Shown: piece by piece, positions 33,605-44,695 of the stretch
How the letters are laid out: every line of letters begins with the position of its first letter
Numbering within the stretch: the stretch's first letter is position 1
Assembly: GCA_963930655.1 (NCBI GenBank)
Contig: OZ005620.1
Coordinates: 7,021,001 to 7,085,000, forward strand
DNA length: 64,000 bases
Reading direction: 5' to 3'
Source: Myrica gale
Taxonomy: Eukaryota > Streptophyta > Magnoliopsida > Fagales > Myricaceae
Notes under the pieces: model-generated
What the model was told of the DNA's origin: nothing
What the model saw: only the letters and a program-made list of their open reading frames with translations
Databases searched by the model: none
Program-made: the position numbers and the translations under genes

Positions 33605-35597
33605 AAAAAAATTATAATACCACACTAATCCCCAAATACTGCTAAGTTTGGATGACCTTTTTTTTGTGAAATATATACATTTTTTTATTATTGAAAATAG
33701 GTTTTTTTTTAAGATCGGTAAAATATGTGTTGAAGTTGGTAAAAAGTGATAATTTCCGTGAAGATTTGTTGAAATTTGTAAAAGAAGTATTGTGATAAAT
33801 TTTTGAAATTTTTTCACAGTTATCCAAACAGAACCTTAAAAAGTGTATTTTGTCAGGAACACCAAAATAGAGTATTATTTATAAATTATAAGTTACATTT
33901 ACTATTGAACGAACATAGATTAAAGAATACCCAAAAATAACAAATATATTTTTAATTTCCAGATCCTTGGGGCCCGGGCCCCAATCGGTGATGCCCGTGG
34001 TTATAGTAATTATAATTAATGTACAATTAGAATAAAAATTGATTCTTTATTTATTTTTTAATTCAAAAATCTTCTTTACAGCAACAAGCATTCTGATTTT
34101 TCTAAGAGTTTGTATTTAGTAAGGTGAGAAATTCTGTAGGTATGGACGGGTAATAAATTCGGGCAAGAATTGAATTTTTCAGTTTTATTTTTGGTTTCAA
34201 AAATTAGATTCCGAATCTAATATTTATCAAAATTGAAAGTCATTTTTGTTAATTTCTAGAACCGGAACTTTAAATTACTAGAATTTTAGATTCTTTATTT
34301 AAATAAAATAAAATAGGACTCAAAATGCAATATAATATATGAATTTGTTCGAATCTTTACATTTTATTGTAAATATACGATGAAAATTTGAAAAATCTTC
34401 CAAATTTTTGGCTTAAAAAATATTTTGGCCACTAAGAAATTGACCAAAATAAAAGAATTATATTTTAATAAATATCAAAATAAAAATAAAATTAATCATT
34501 TCGATTATAACCGTTTCGGTACCACTCCGTAATAGTTTGCAATGGAAACTGCATTTGATGATTCAGGTCAGACTAAGCAGGGCCGACTCTAGCTATAGGT
34601 AGCATAGCATAGAGGGTTGTAAGGCCCCCAGATTTAGGAGGCTCCTAATTCAAATTTTTTTTATAGTATATTTAAAGAAAATGTAATATTAAAGCCTAAA
34701 AAATTAAGGATAAAGAGTATATTGATTTAAGAGGCTTATTAAATCTCCTTGATTGAAGGAACATTAACTTTTTCTTAAATTTAAGAGGCCCCAATTAAAA
34801 ATTTTCTTTAATGGTATATTTAAATAAAATTTAATATTAAGGACTCAAAAACTTAAAAAAAAAATTGATTGAAGATTAAATCTCATTGATTGAAAGTATA
34901 TTAACTTTTACTTCTTGTATTATTTACAAAAGTCTCCGTGCAACCGTATAAAATATTTTTATTTAAAGATATTAATTGCAATCTCGTTATTTAATTAATT
35001 TGTGTATCTTAGATATGACTAACTATTTAAGCCTTAACTAACAAATAAAAATTTATCTTTAAAAGGACTTAAACTTGCTTAAAACAATGTCTTTAAAATA
35101 CCAAAAATACAGAAAAATCTTCTCTCAACAATTATATTTTTTATTCTTATATTTTTGGTTCTTCTCAACCCTTATCTTTAGTCACTAAAGTTTTAGGTGC
35201 TATTATTCAATTTATTATAAATTTTTTACTTTAATTTTCATTAAAACTAATAAAATTTTACTTAAGATTGGTCAAAAAAATTAAATAAAGTAATAATATT
35301 ACCAATTAAAAATGGTAATATTATCCCATTGACCTAGAATATAAAATTTTGATAAAGAATTTTATATTTGCGGTATAAGAATACTTTTAATTAATTTATA
35401 TTAATATTTTATTTTATAAATTATTATAAAATGCACTGCCCCTGGGCTAAGGCACGTGGCACTGCACGCTTTTGAGCTAATCCACAAGATTACAAACACA
35501 AACTCTCTGCGTGAAAAAGTTATTGGTTCTGCAATTCGCAGAGGTGGGTAGCAAGTATAAAGGAAGTGGAAAGAAGAAGAATAACGAGAAGGCAGAC
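33605..35597. other. AT-rich intergenic region with decayed repeats
   Basis: Contains a MITE-like segment at about 33643-33838 (ending TTATCCAAACAGAACC), the 18-bp palindrome at 33967-33984, and at 34600-34920 an imperfect internal direct repeat starting AGGCCCC after a CAGGGCCGACTCTAG phrase that resembles a hAT terminus. The 34980-35430 stretch is almost pure AT. No gene; the last 100 bp are YPEL 5' UTR. Confidence 0.4.
33967..33984. repeat. 18-bp GC-rich perfect palindrome
   Basis: TTGGGGCCCGGGCCCCAA equals its own reverse complement and stands out in AT-rich surroundings. It may be the fossil border of an element. Confidence 0.6.
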
Positions 35598-38500
35598 ATG
35601 GGCAGGATATTTGTGGTGGAGTTGGAGGGAAGGTCATACAGGTGCAAGTTCTGCAAGACCCATTTGGCTCTAGCCGACGATCTTGTCTCTCAGGTACTTT
35701 TATTCTCTTCCTCTTCATTTCCTCCGTTTCAACAAAGAATGTCTTTCTAGGTGCTAATTTCTGGCAATTAAGTTGCTCTGTTGAGCTTTCTCGAGCGAAT
35801 AATCTGAGGGAGTTTAGCTGCTGCCAGCTGGTTAAGGGTTCATTAGGTGGTTGCACACCGCCAACCTATCGAGTGTCGGGGCAGCGCCTGCCCTCTTATG
35901 TCTGTCATTTCGTCGCTTCACCGTATCCAGAACATGGAGGTCTAGGCTAGGTTGGACATATTTTTTTCCTGCAAATAAAGCTGCATCATGATTCCATAGA
36001 CAATGTTTGTTTTTATCTATTAAGTGCATAAATAAATGTGGTCTATTTTTGAATTATTAGCCCTATCTATAGTTCATCATAAGATGGGGCTCGCTTGTAG
36101 TATAAGAAAGAAACTTGGGAAGTGAGGTTGCCCCTTGCTTTTCTCTGGAAGGCTAGTAAAGTGAGTTGTGATTTCTACTTTCTCAAGGATTGTTGTTCTT
36201 CCTATACTTTGCTTGCTCAGGGGTTGCATCCCTATATATGATCCTATATGACTTGCTGAGAACAGTTGATAATAATTAAGTCGTTTAGGGGAAAACCTCA
36301 CTGTCTGTAAATCATGGATTCTTCTTAGGCTATGTTTGTTATCCAAAATTTTACGCTTACTAAAATTTTAACACAATAAAAAATTACAATATAATTTCTC
36401 TCTCCCCATCACATCATTACTTTTCACTATAATAAATATTAAAAATCATCTCTCTTCACTTTTTCACCAAATCCAATACACTAAAATTTTAACCTCCCCA
36501 AAATTTTAGTTTCATAATTCATCCTTTTGTCATCGTATTTGTTGTTAAATAATGGATTCTTCTCAGTTTCATGGTCACGCAGGCAGTATTTGTCTTTGGA
36601 ATGCTCTGCAGTCTGCAGGACGTTAAACTCTTTTCGATCTCATTTTTCCCTTGTGATTTGTCAGGCTTTTCATTGCCGCCGGGGAAAAGCATATCTCTTC
36701 AATAATGCGTGAGTTCCTTTATCTCTCAGAGGCTAATGATATCCAAAATGTGATTTCAGATTATTTATCAGTAATTGTTTCAAACATTAGCATAGTTCAT
36801 TGGATTACCCGAATGGCCCTATCTCACGAAAATGTGGAAGTGAGGTGGACCCATGAAGTAGATATATAATCGATATATTTTTGCAGTTCTATGCTGGTAG
36901 TTACCAGTCTAATGATTACACACATACATTATTGACATCTTTTCCTCTTCCCTTCTCTTTTATTTTTCTATTTTCAGGGGATCATCCTTATCCAATTGAT
37001 TCTACTCCTCCTTTATAGATTTTAGTCCCTGTAAATGATAGATCCTAGCAAGAGTAACTTCAAAGATCAACTTTTAATGTTCATCTTTTGGATAGGTAAG
37101 CATTTCCTGGAGAACCGTTGAAAGCAAATTAGTATCTAACTAACAGCACAGATGTTTCTCTTACTAAAGGCTGTGGGTGGGATCAGTGATCAGGGACGAA
37201 ACTGGGGGGGGGGGGTTGTTTATGATTTTTACTTTTTTTGCATTTTGGCCTCCCCAACAATCATTTTGGTGTAACTGCCCCCCCTAATGTCTAATCCTGG
37301 TTTGTCCCTGTTGGTGATCCACCCTATTAAAAAACAGAAACATATTCTGCACATGTTACTCACAATGTTTAAGAAGTAATTTCCATAATCTGCTTTTTAG
37401 TTTGTAGGAAGTGGTCCCATATTAATGTTCTTATGCTCTGACCCCCAAGGGTTTGGTGTGGTGGTAAGGCTTCGGCTTGGGTTCTAACATGTCCCAAGTT
37501 CAAGCCTTAACACCCCCATTATCACCCTTGACTTACCCGCTCCCTGGGTTGTGGGGTCGGTCCAGGGGGCCGGGGTTTGTACTTCAGGGTTGGGCCAAAA
37601 AGGTCCGGCTTTAGGGGATTTCCTCGTCATAAAAAAAAAATTAATGTTTTTATGCTCTGGGGAAGCATGCAGTAGCCAACCTCTGAATATTCTTGGCTAG
37701 TAGCTCTTAACTTTACGGAGTTTTATGTCTTTAGGCTTCCTTTGTTAGACAGAATGGATCAAGAAAAATGAGTGTAGAATGCTGTTCTATGATGTTGGTG
37801 TAATGATGGATGTTATGATACGTCTCCTTGTGAATCGCGTAGGAAGGATATTTTTTTTACCTTCATGAAAGGGAAAAGCTTAGGGATAGAGTTGAATGAT
37901 GGGAATAATATACTGGCTTCAACACCCACCTTATGCATATGTTACCGGTTGAAAAGGGATTCTATCTGTAAAACATGTGATGATTGAAACCAGGGACGAC
38001 CCTTTGTTGGAAGGAAGTGACTTCCACTAAGATTACTGCTCATTTTATCTGAGGGGAAAATGATTTACATGCATTGAACTTGTGAAGGGAAATCGTTTGT
38101 CCTTATTTTAGAAGAGCGCTATCTGAACAAAAATAATATCTCCATTTTGTATTTGATGTATGATGAAAGCAATCTTTCGCCGCATTTTGTTCTTTTTTCC
38201 AAGGAACATTACAACGAAGGAATGTTCCAATCTTAGATTGGTACTTCTGTTTACTTGTTTGTGTTGATATATTGGTTCAGGGTGAATCTCGTGGTTGGAG
38301 CATTAGAGGAGAGGCTGATGCTTTCGGGATTGCATACTGTGGCAGATATATTTTGTTGCTGTTGTGGACAGATTGTTGGCTGGAAATATGTAATCTCTAT
38401 CCAGAAGTATAAAGAAGGGAAGTTTGTGCTTGAAAGGTATAATCCTCGTTTTCCCTTGATCAATTTTTTGGCAAAATTGTATGTATCATTACTGCTCTTC

Positions 38501-38639
38501 ATGTCCGGATCTAAAGGTCGATTGGGCTAAAAACCTCTACATTTCCATACCCAGAGGGAGGATTGTTGATGAAGTTGACTTTTCTCCAGAATTCTACATT
38601 GATACCCGCCCTAGCATGAGTGATGCTGAAGACGTTTAG
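35598..38639 (+). CDS. Yippee-like (YPEL) zinc-binding protein
   Basis: Four exons (35598-35693, 36665-36708, 38281-38436, 38555-38639) join to 126 aa. The Yippee signature C-x2-C-x52-C-x2-C is exact: C16/C19 in CKFC and C72/C75 in CCCCGQ; the four Cys bind zinc. Family blocks [49 protein letters not shown] and an acidic tail ([20 protein letters not shown]) are all present. Yippee proteins are small conserved eukaryotic proteins related to the CULT/Mis18 fold, with poorly known plant roles. Odd point: between WKY and KYKEGK the usual stretch of about seven residues (ESAHEKS-like) is replaced by VISIQ encoded at 38390-38404, a 15-base GT...AG tract. Introns carry a Tourist-like MITE, a hAT MITE and a SINE. 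Confidence 0.9.
36325..36508. mobile_element. Tourist-like MITE in YPEL intron 1
   Basis: Begins TTAGGCTATGTTTGTTATCC and shares ACACAATAAAAAATTACAAT and CTCTCTTCACTTTTTCACC with the copies at 28557 and 7285. The right end is less clear (AACCTCCCCAAAATTTTAG). Confidence 0.7.
37191..37310. mobile_element. short hAT MITE in YPEL intron 2
   Basis: Ends CAGGGACGAAACTGG and, inverted, CAGGGACAAACCAGG. Flanks TCAGTGAT (37183-37190) and TTGGTGAT (37311-37318) match at 6 of 8 positions, a decayed 8-bp target duplication. 120 bp long, with a run of about eleven G near the left end and of seven C near the right end. Confidence 0.72.
37441..37639 (+). mobile_element. tRNA-derived SINE in YPEL intron 2
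   Basis: The 5' part has a box A-like TGGTGTGGTGG (37454-37464) and a box B-like AAGTTCAAGCC (37496-37506) at the spacing of an internal pol III promoter. It ends in a run of A (37631-37640). Target duplications of 20 bp flank it, starting ATTAATGTT and ending TTATGCTCTG (37421-37440 and 37640-37659) with one mismatch. Length about 199 bp, typical of plant SINEs. It is in the same orientation as the host gene. Confidence 0.88.
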
Positions 38640-40257
38640 TATCGAACTTCATTTCTTCAAGTAGTAGACTGGACATCTAGACACTTGAGAAGAAGAGATA
38701 TACTGCTCTCGTATGTAATTCAATAATCCGTAAAAGTATGTTATCGTCGCAATCCTTGGGGGAACGGATTCGTTATCAGATAGTGTGCTACACTGCTGCT
38801 AAGGCACTCTTAGTTGCATGGCCTGCCACTCAACCGAGGCATCTTGTTGACCTGGATGTTTCATATGGGGAACATTTCACGCCACTGAAATACATTCTTC
38901 AAACATCATCAGTGTTAGTACCATAACATGTCAACAAGAAGAACATTGTTAAAGGTTAGCAGAGCACTGCTCTCTGGAGTCTCTGCCCTAATTATTTGGG
39001 GTTAATATTAAAAAATTCATCAAATAATTTATTATTATTATAATATTTATTAAAATTATTCTCTCTTCATTTTTTCACCAACTCCTATAAAATATCTTTA
39101 CTTTTTCACAAACAATAATATTTTACAAATCCCAATACCCAAAATTTTGACACTCAAACAACACCTAAATCTCAGTCCGTGTGTTTTGTAGCTTAATTGA
39201 GTAGTTGTTTGCAAGTTAGAGGAATGAGAGGTGGGGGGAGGGGGTTTAGATATAACTCAATACTAATGTCATTATCTGGTCAATACTATTGTCATTATCT
39301 GCTCAACTTGATGTATGCCGCATTTTGATGCTGCTTCCCAATTGTGTTTACCCCTCGAAGTCTGCATAGATCTAAGGTGCTATAAGCAGGTTCTCTCTTT
39401 GATGTACGAGCTCGCTTTTTTGGACGTAATATAGATTTTCTTGGAATTAGTGAAAAAATTATTGAAATTTGTAAAAATGTATTGATTATTAGAGTTGGTG
39501 AAAAAGTGATTGTGAAATTTGTTTTTAATTTTTTTTTGCTTGGGTTAAAGAAATAAAGAAATGAAAATAAATTAGTTTTGCGTGGCATTTAGAACAATAA
39601 CCTTTACATGTTTATCAAAATAGTATATCCAAAAATAAGTAAAAAGGTAATAAAAAGTATTTATCTTGAATAAGGAAGTCTTTTAATTTGGTTAGCACTA
39701 GTATAGGATCTTGTCATTCAAACTTGAAGTTTTTTTTTTTACCTAAATTGTCAATTTAATTGGTTATTTTGAAAAGAATACATTTGTTCAATTGGAGTAT
39801 AATTGTATGATTAATTGCTTCTACAATTAAGAAATTTGGAGTAAATATTTGATCAAATTTTGGATTTATCGGAAAGTGATTCCTGTGAACCGTCGTCGGT
39901 CCGATACAATTGATAGCCGATTGGTCCGAGGGGGTAAACCGTAAACCAAGTCTTTTATTACATGAATACTTATAGAAACTAAAAAGAGAATAAAGAAATA
40001 GAATGTCTTTTTTGGTTCCTTCGTTATAAAGGGTTGGAAGAGGTTGAGTCCAATGGTAGTCCGTGGAAGAGCATTTGCCTCCAGATAGGAAGAGGGCCTT
40101 GGTCTGACAGAAGACAAAGCGGCAGTGCCTTCAATTTTCTTCGCTCCTTAATTTCAATCGCAATTCACTTCACCCTTTGAAGCTCTAACGCTTTTGATTT
40201 TTCTTTTGTTCCTTTCTCTTGTCTTGTTTTCAATTTTGATTGTCGCAGGTTACCCAT
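38640..40257. other. intergenic region
   Basis: Starts with YPEL 3' UTR. A MITE of the CAAAATTTT family ends at 39165 (CACTCAAACAACACC then TAA; left end near 39000 eroded), and a second, inverted-type fragment lies at about 39400-39545. The last 120 bp are 5' UTR of the RS protein gene. No other gene. Confidence 0.45.
39000..39168. mobile_element. Tourist-like MITE, right end intact
   Basis: The ATTCTCTCTTCATTTTTTCACC block and the end GACACTCAAACAACACCTAA match the other CAAAATTTT-family copies. The left terminal repeat is not recognisable. Confidence 0.6.
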
Positions 40258-42538
40258 ATGGGGAAATCCTCTTCTTCCAATAAAAAAAAACGCTCCAAGA
40301 ACAATTCCACTCAGGTTTTTACTCTCTCTCACACATATACACGTATTCTGAGGCTTCTGATTTAGTGTTTACTGAGTCCCCAATCCCCATTAATACTTTT
40401 TGGAGGACTTAAAATATTTGCTAAATGTTTGCATTGGCCATAGTTTTGTTTAGGATTTTTATTTTGGAGGTCCTAGTTTATTGGGAAAAAAAGAAGACGA
40501 AATCTGTTTTGCTTGATTTTTCTTCCTGTTTAGAGCTCCTCCAATTGTGTTCATAATTCCGACTCATATGCATGTACATGTATGTGGCTGGTTTAGGGTC
40601 GAACAAGGAAGATAAGTAAAAGTAGAAGGAGAGATAAGAAATCCAAGAAGTTACACCGTCGTGATGAATCTCTTTCTTATTCGAGTGATGATGATTCAAG
40701 AAGTTCCATGTCAGTTTCATGCTCTAGTTCTGAGGATGACCATAGGCATAGAAGGGCTCGTTCTCGTGTTCGGAAGGATGTGAAAGGCAGTATGAAGAGA
40801 CCTCAACGGCACTCTTACAGCGGGGAAAGTAGAGAGGAGCCTCCTCACATGAGGAAGAGAATCAGGTCAAAGAGAAAGGATGGTTCCAAGGTGGTGAGGA
40901 AGACCCACAAGAAGAAGACGCTTAGGAGAGAAGTTAGTATGAGTTCCATGAGTAGTGTGTCCTACAGCGGCTACACATGTCCGGTTGGAAGTACTAGTAG
41001 TTATGACAGCGAGTTTGGAAGTCATAGGGGCAGGTCCAAAAGAAAAGAGAAACAGAAAGGGAAGTTAGAGAAGGTTAGAAGTAGAACCAAAAGGAGTAGT
41101 TATAGGTCGATGAGTTGTTCTTCATGCAGTCGGAGCAGTGAAGGTAACGAATATGGGTGTGAGAAGAAAAAGACAGATGAGAACAATTCGAAGCGTCTGA
41201 GATCAGTCATTACGGTTATAGAAAAGGAGAGAAGAGAGTCAGATAAGGAAGAGCATAAAGAAGAGATTGTATATGATAATGATGACTACCCTTCTTGGAG
41301 AAGCAATGACAGTAATGAGGGAGGACATAAAAGGGAGCTGGATCATCCCTCAAATGTTTTTTCTGATAAGAAAGTGATGGGTGAGAATGAGAAAGGAGAA
41401 GAATCTGTTGTTTCGTACATCAGAACCACTGAACTTACAGGAAGTTTCGAGGATGTTAAGGGCCAATACAATACTAGTAATCCTAGCTGCTATGGGGTTG
41501 GGACAAATGATTCTGTAAAAGAAAAATTCAGCGAGGAATCAAGTAGAGTAAATGGTGATGAGTTGGAGTCAATTTTAAGACGAAGGGCTTTGGAAAATTT
41601 GAGAAGGTTTCGAGGAGGGCTTCGATCAAATGCAAAATCTCCTGCTAGTAAGACAGATAAGAGTGAGGGTGAAGTGAAACAACCATCCCCTGCCAAAGCT
41701 GAATTAGGTCAAATTTACTTACCCAAGGCGGATTGTGTTAAAGTTGTTGGTTCAAAGTCCCCAAAGGAGGACGGTGCCAAATCAGTTGGTGTAACCCAAG
41801 TGCCTAAAGAGATCACTGTGCCACCAAGGAGAGATTCTAAATTCTATTTACAACATAGTGAAAATAATCTCTCTGGGAAGTATGCTGGCCACCAAGCTAG
41901 GTCTGCCAAGCAGGAGTTTGCTTGTGCACCTGCTCAGGTGGCTATTGATGGCAAGCCCAATGAAAAGGTTAATTCAGCTGTTGTTTCTGTAACTAATGGA
42001 CTACAGTTGAATACATCAGCATTGCAGCATAATTCATTAAACACGCACAAGAGTCTGATGCAAAGACCCTCTTCAGACAAATCTCATCAAGCAAATTTGT
42101 TGGGGACTGAGAGTGCTTTAGTTAAGTCTGCTGTTGTAACTCAAACTATGATCCCAACTAACACCAATATTGACGTAGAAATTAAAAATGCATGCAGTTC
42201 TGGTGCTCCTGAGGGTTCTTCTTGTCTCAATTCTTCGTTAGCCGTGAATCGTTCAGATAAACCACAAGATGAGACTACAGAAGGCTCACAGTTTGAGCAG
42301 AAGACAATGACTGTGATGCGAGGTGGTAAAATGGTGCAGGTATATGTTGATGCCTGTCATATTTTCTGCATTACACTCCATCTTAGCTTTTGCATGACCC
42401 TTCAAGGGAGTTTATGGTTTAATATTTACACTGCTGAGATTTGACATATGATGTTTTAATGTTGTTTTCTAGGTGAGCTACAAGGTCTACATTCCTAAGA
42501 AAGCCCCTGCTTTGGCTAGAAGGCATATCAAGCGCTGA
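40258..42538 (+). CDS. Ser/Arg- and Lys-rich nuclear protein (SRRM-like), 621 aa
   Basis: Three exons: 40258-40314, 40597-42339, 42473-42538. The N-terminal third is highly basic and rich in Ser, Arg and Lys with RS-like clusters (RRARSRVRKD, KRIRSKRKDGSK), typical of nuclear speckle proteins. An EKERRESDKEEHKEE stretch is strongly charged. A short block around residue 300 (ELESILRRRALENLRRFRGG) looks like a conserved helical motif, and the C-terminus VMRGGKMVQVSYKVYIPKKA then ARRHIKR is compact and conserved-looking; the last intron falls inside it. I infer a role in pre-mRNA processing or chromatin; no catalytic domain is seen. Without splicing of the last intron, translation would run on and lose the conserved tail. 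Start chosen at the first ATG after a likely 5' UTR splice acceptor (about 40248). Confidence 0.85.
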
Positions 42539-44214
42539 TGTTAGAATCTGCATTTGGGCCCTTTGGGGTACTCCTTTTGGAGACCTGCGTCAAAGGTGAA
42601 ATACTTGCCTCTTCGAAGGAGGCATCTGCTCATAAATTAGAAGGGATAAGAAATTTCTGCTGAAGTGATTGGCATTTGTTTATCTTAACTTTTTTGCAGC
42701 ATCCGAGTTCTTTTCAAGCAGAAGAGCTTCTTGGTTAAGGATTTAGTTGATAACTAATGATTAATATGGTGGCTACTGTGGTCACTTAAATGTCAGTCTC
42801 ATTTCAGGTGGTTTGGGAAGTGGGAAGTAACCTGTTCGTATTGTTACTTATCCCTCCACCCTCTGTTGCCTTTTTTGTTTCTGTATGACGATTGCGCCTG
42901 TTGTCTTGTTAAATGCTCAAGTCGTGGGAGAAATAAGTTACTGTTCGATCTTTATTGACTATGATTAAGGAACGCTAATCTTATGCTTTATAGTAGGGCA
43001 TTAATCCAAGCAGAAAAGGAATTAGTTTAGGGGAGCTCGCAGCTTGGGTAATTCCTGAGTTCTATTCGCTCCTCTCTTGTGGGAGACCTCTCCCCTCAGT
43101 GAGAGTTCACACACAGCCCATTCCCACTTCCCGGTCTTCCGCCTACGTATTTTTGATGTTCTATCTTTTGCTTTGTTTCCGCATGCCATTCGTCACTCTA
43201 TTGCATTTGGTGGTCCACCCTCTTCTTTCCGCCCATGTATCTTTGATATTTCACCTTTTCCTTTATCTCCGATTGCCATTGGTCACTCCATTGCCCTTGT
43301 TGGCCACCAATGTCACTACCGCTGTACATAACCTGTCTTGCTCCCCACAGTCGCTTTGCACGCTTCGCGTTGCCTCATCAGTAACTTCAATACTATCAAT
43401 CTCAGTGCGAATGCAATCGTCCCTACAGCAGCTTCTCAAATTAAGCAACCATTACTAGAAAACGAATTTTTTTTTCTTGGCCATTACTAGAAAACTACTT
43501 GACAAGTGTTTATATGGACCCTAATGTTGTTGTCAGTTATAAGCGACATGACGATGGTAGAGCTACACGGCATAGCATCAACGGTTGCTTGCATGGCTGA
43601 ATATATCAACGGTTGCTTGCATAGTCTTATGATATATGCGACGGCTTTTCATTGAACCAAAACTTGCTAATTTGGAAAAGAAGAAAAGAAATAGAGAGAT
43701 CGTTGTTAAAAGGGAACCCAGATTAGTAGGCTTGGTGGGTTAATTTTGATCCGTGGATATTGCAGTGAATGGTTTCCAGGTGTTGTCATATTGATTCAGC
43801 GGAGCTCCGGGCCATTTTGCTTGCTTTAGGACTAGAAGTCAAGAAGATTATGGAACGGCAATCAAAATGAGGAATGGGGTTTCCTTTTTTCTTTTATTTT
43901 TAGTCAAAACAGTTCACTACGCAAGTGAGCCTAATTAAAGCCTGGGTGAAACAAATCGTGCCAAATTTTCCAAAGCGAAGTAGCCTAATAAAATTCAAAT
44001 CTTCTTCCACTACTCCTGACTTCTTCTAATCAGCAGCCCGATGGAATATACGAAACCCAAGAGTGCCGAAGCAAAAGGTTGACACCAGCTCACTTTCCCT
44101 CTCCTCTCGTTTCCCACAACCAACCGAAACCCAATTCCCAAAACCCACGCCAGAATCAAAATGTAAATGAAAAATATGTAAGCTCATATGGAGAGAATGA
44201 AAGAGTGTCCGTAC
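42539..44214. other. intergenic region and displaced PRA1 intron
   Basis: First about 400 bp: 3' UTR of the RS protein. 43137-43310 holds two imperfect 90-bp repeats. Around 43452-43600 a CATTACTAGAAAAC phrase repeated twice plus GCGACATGACG resembles a CACTA-element terminus, unproven. The last 200-300 bp (to 44214) should be the start of PRA1 intron 1 read on the minus strand; the left inversion break must lie here. Confidence 0.45.
43137..43310. repeat. two imperfect 90-bp tandem repeats
   Basis: TTCCGCCTACGTATTTTTGA from 43137 and TTCCGCCCATGTATCTTTGA from 43227 start two units about 75-80 percent alike over 80 bp, both followed by GCCATT(C/G)GTCACTC and ATTGC. In one frame both encode the pattern IFD...HSIA, but there is no sign of a real gene. 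Confidence 0.65.
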
Positions 44215-44333
44215 AGAGAGCAGGCGAAGAGAAGGATAAAGAGGGTGGCATAGTTCCTGGCATAGCGCTTGGCATTCTCGTGGACACGCAGCCTCGCCTG
44301 AGCCGAGGACGGGAACGAGTACGAATTGAAAAA

Positions 44334-44695
44334 TGATAGGTCCCAACACAAAAATATAAACACTAAAGCAATTGTCCTCTTCGGGTGAGAACGTACCACA
44401 CGTTTGAATGATAAAAACTTGAATGATTTCCAATAATGAAACGATGGCTGCTTAAATAAGCAAAGCCAAACAATACAAACCGAAATATAAGGAAACTGCA
44501 ACTGATAAATCAAACTGAACAAATGTAAAACAGAATGCAAATAACAGAGCCAAAGAACAGAGCATAATTAGCGGAAGCTAAATAACGTAAAACGCGCACA
44601 CTTCGTTCCTCTTCTGCACGTGGAGCTACGACCCAGTCGTAACAAAATACTTAGGATTCGGTCGACGCCCCCTCTCCGATCGTCGTGGCTTAACA
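44334..44695 (-). repeat. 3' LTR of the gypsy element
   Basis: Reads TGATAGGTCCC...TTAACA on the plus strand, i.e. TGTTAAGCC...ACCTATCA in element orientation. Matches the other LTR with few differences. Confidence 0.92.

Noticed and set aside
43452..43600. Repeated CATTACTAGAAAAC and GCGACATGACG resembling a CACTA terminus
   Set aside because: Starts CATTA rather than CACTA, with no partner end; left as a note in the intergenic entry.
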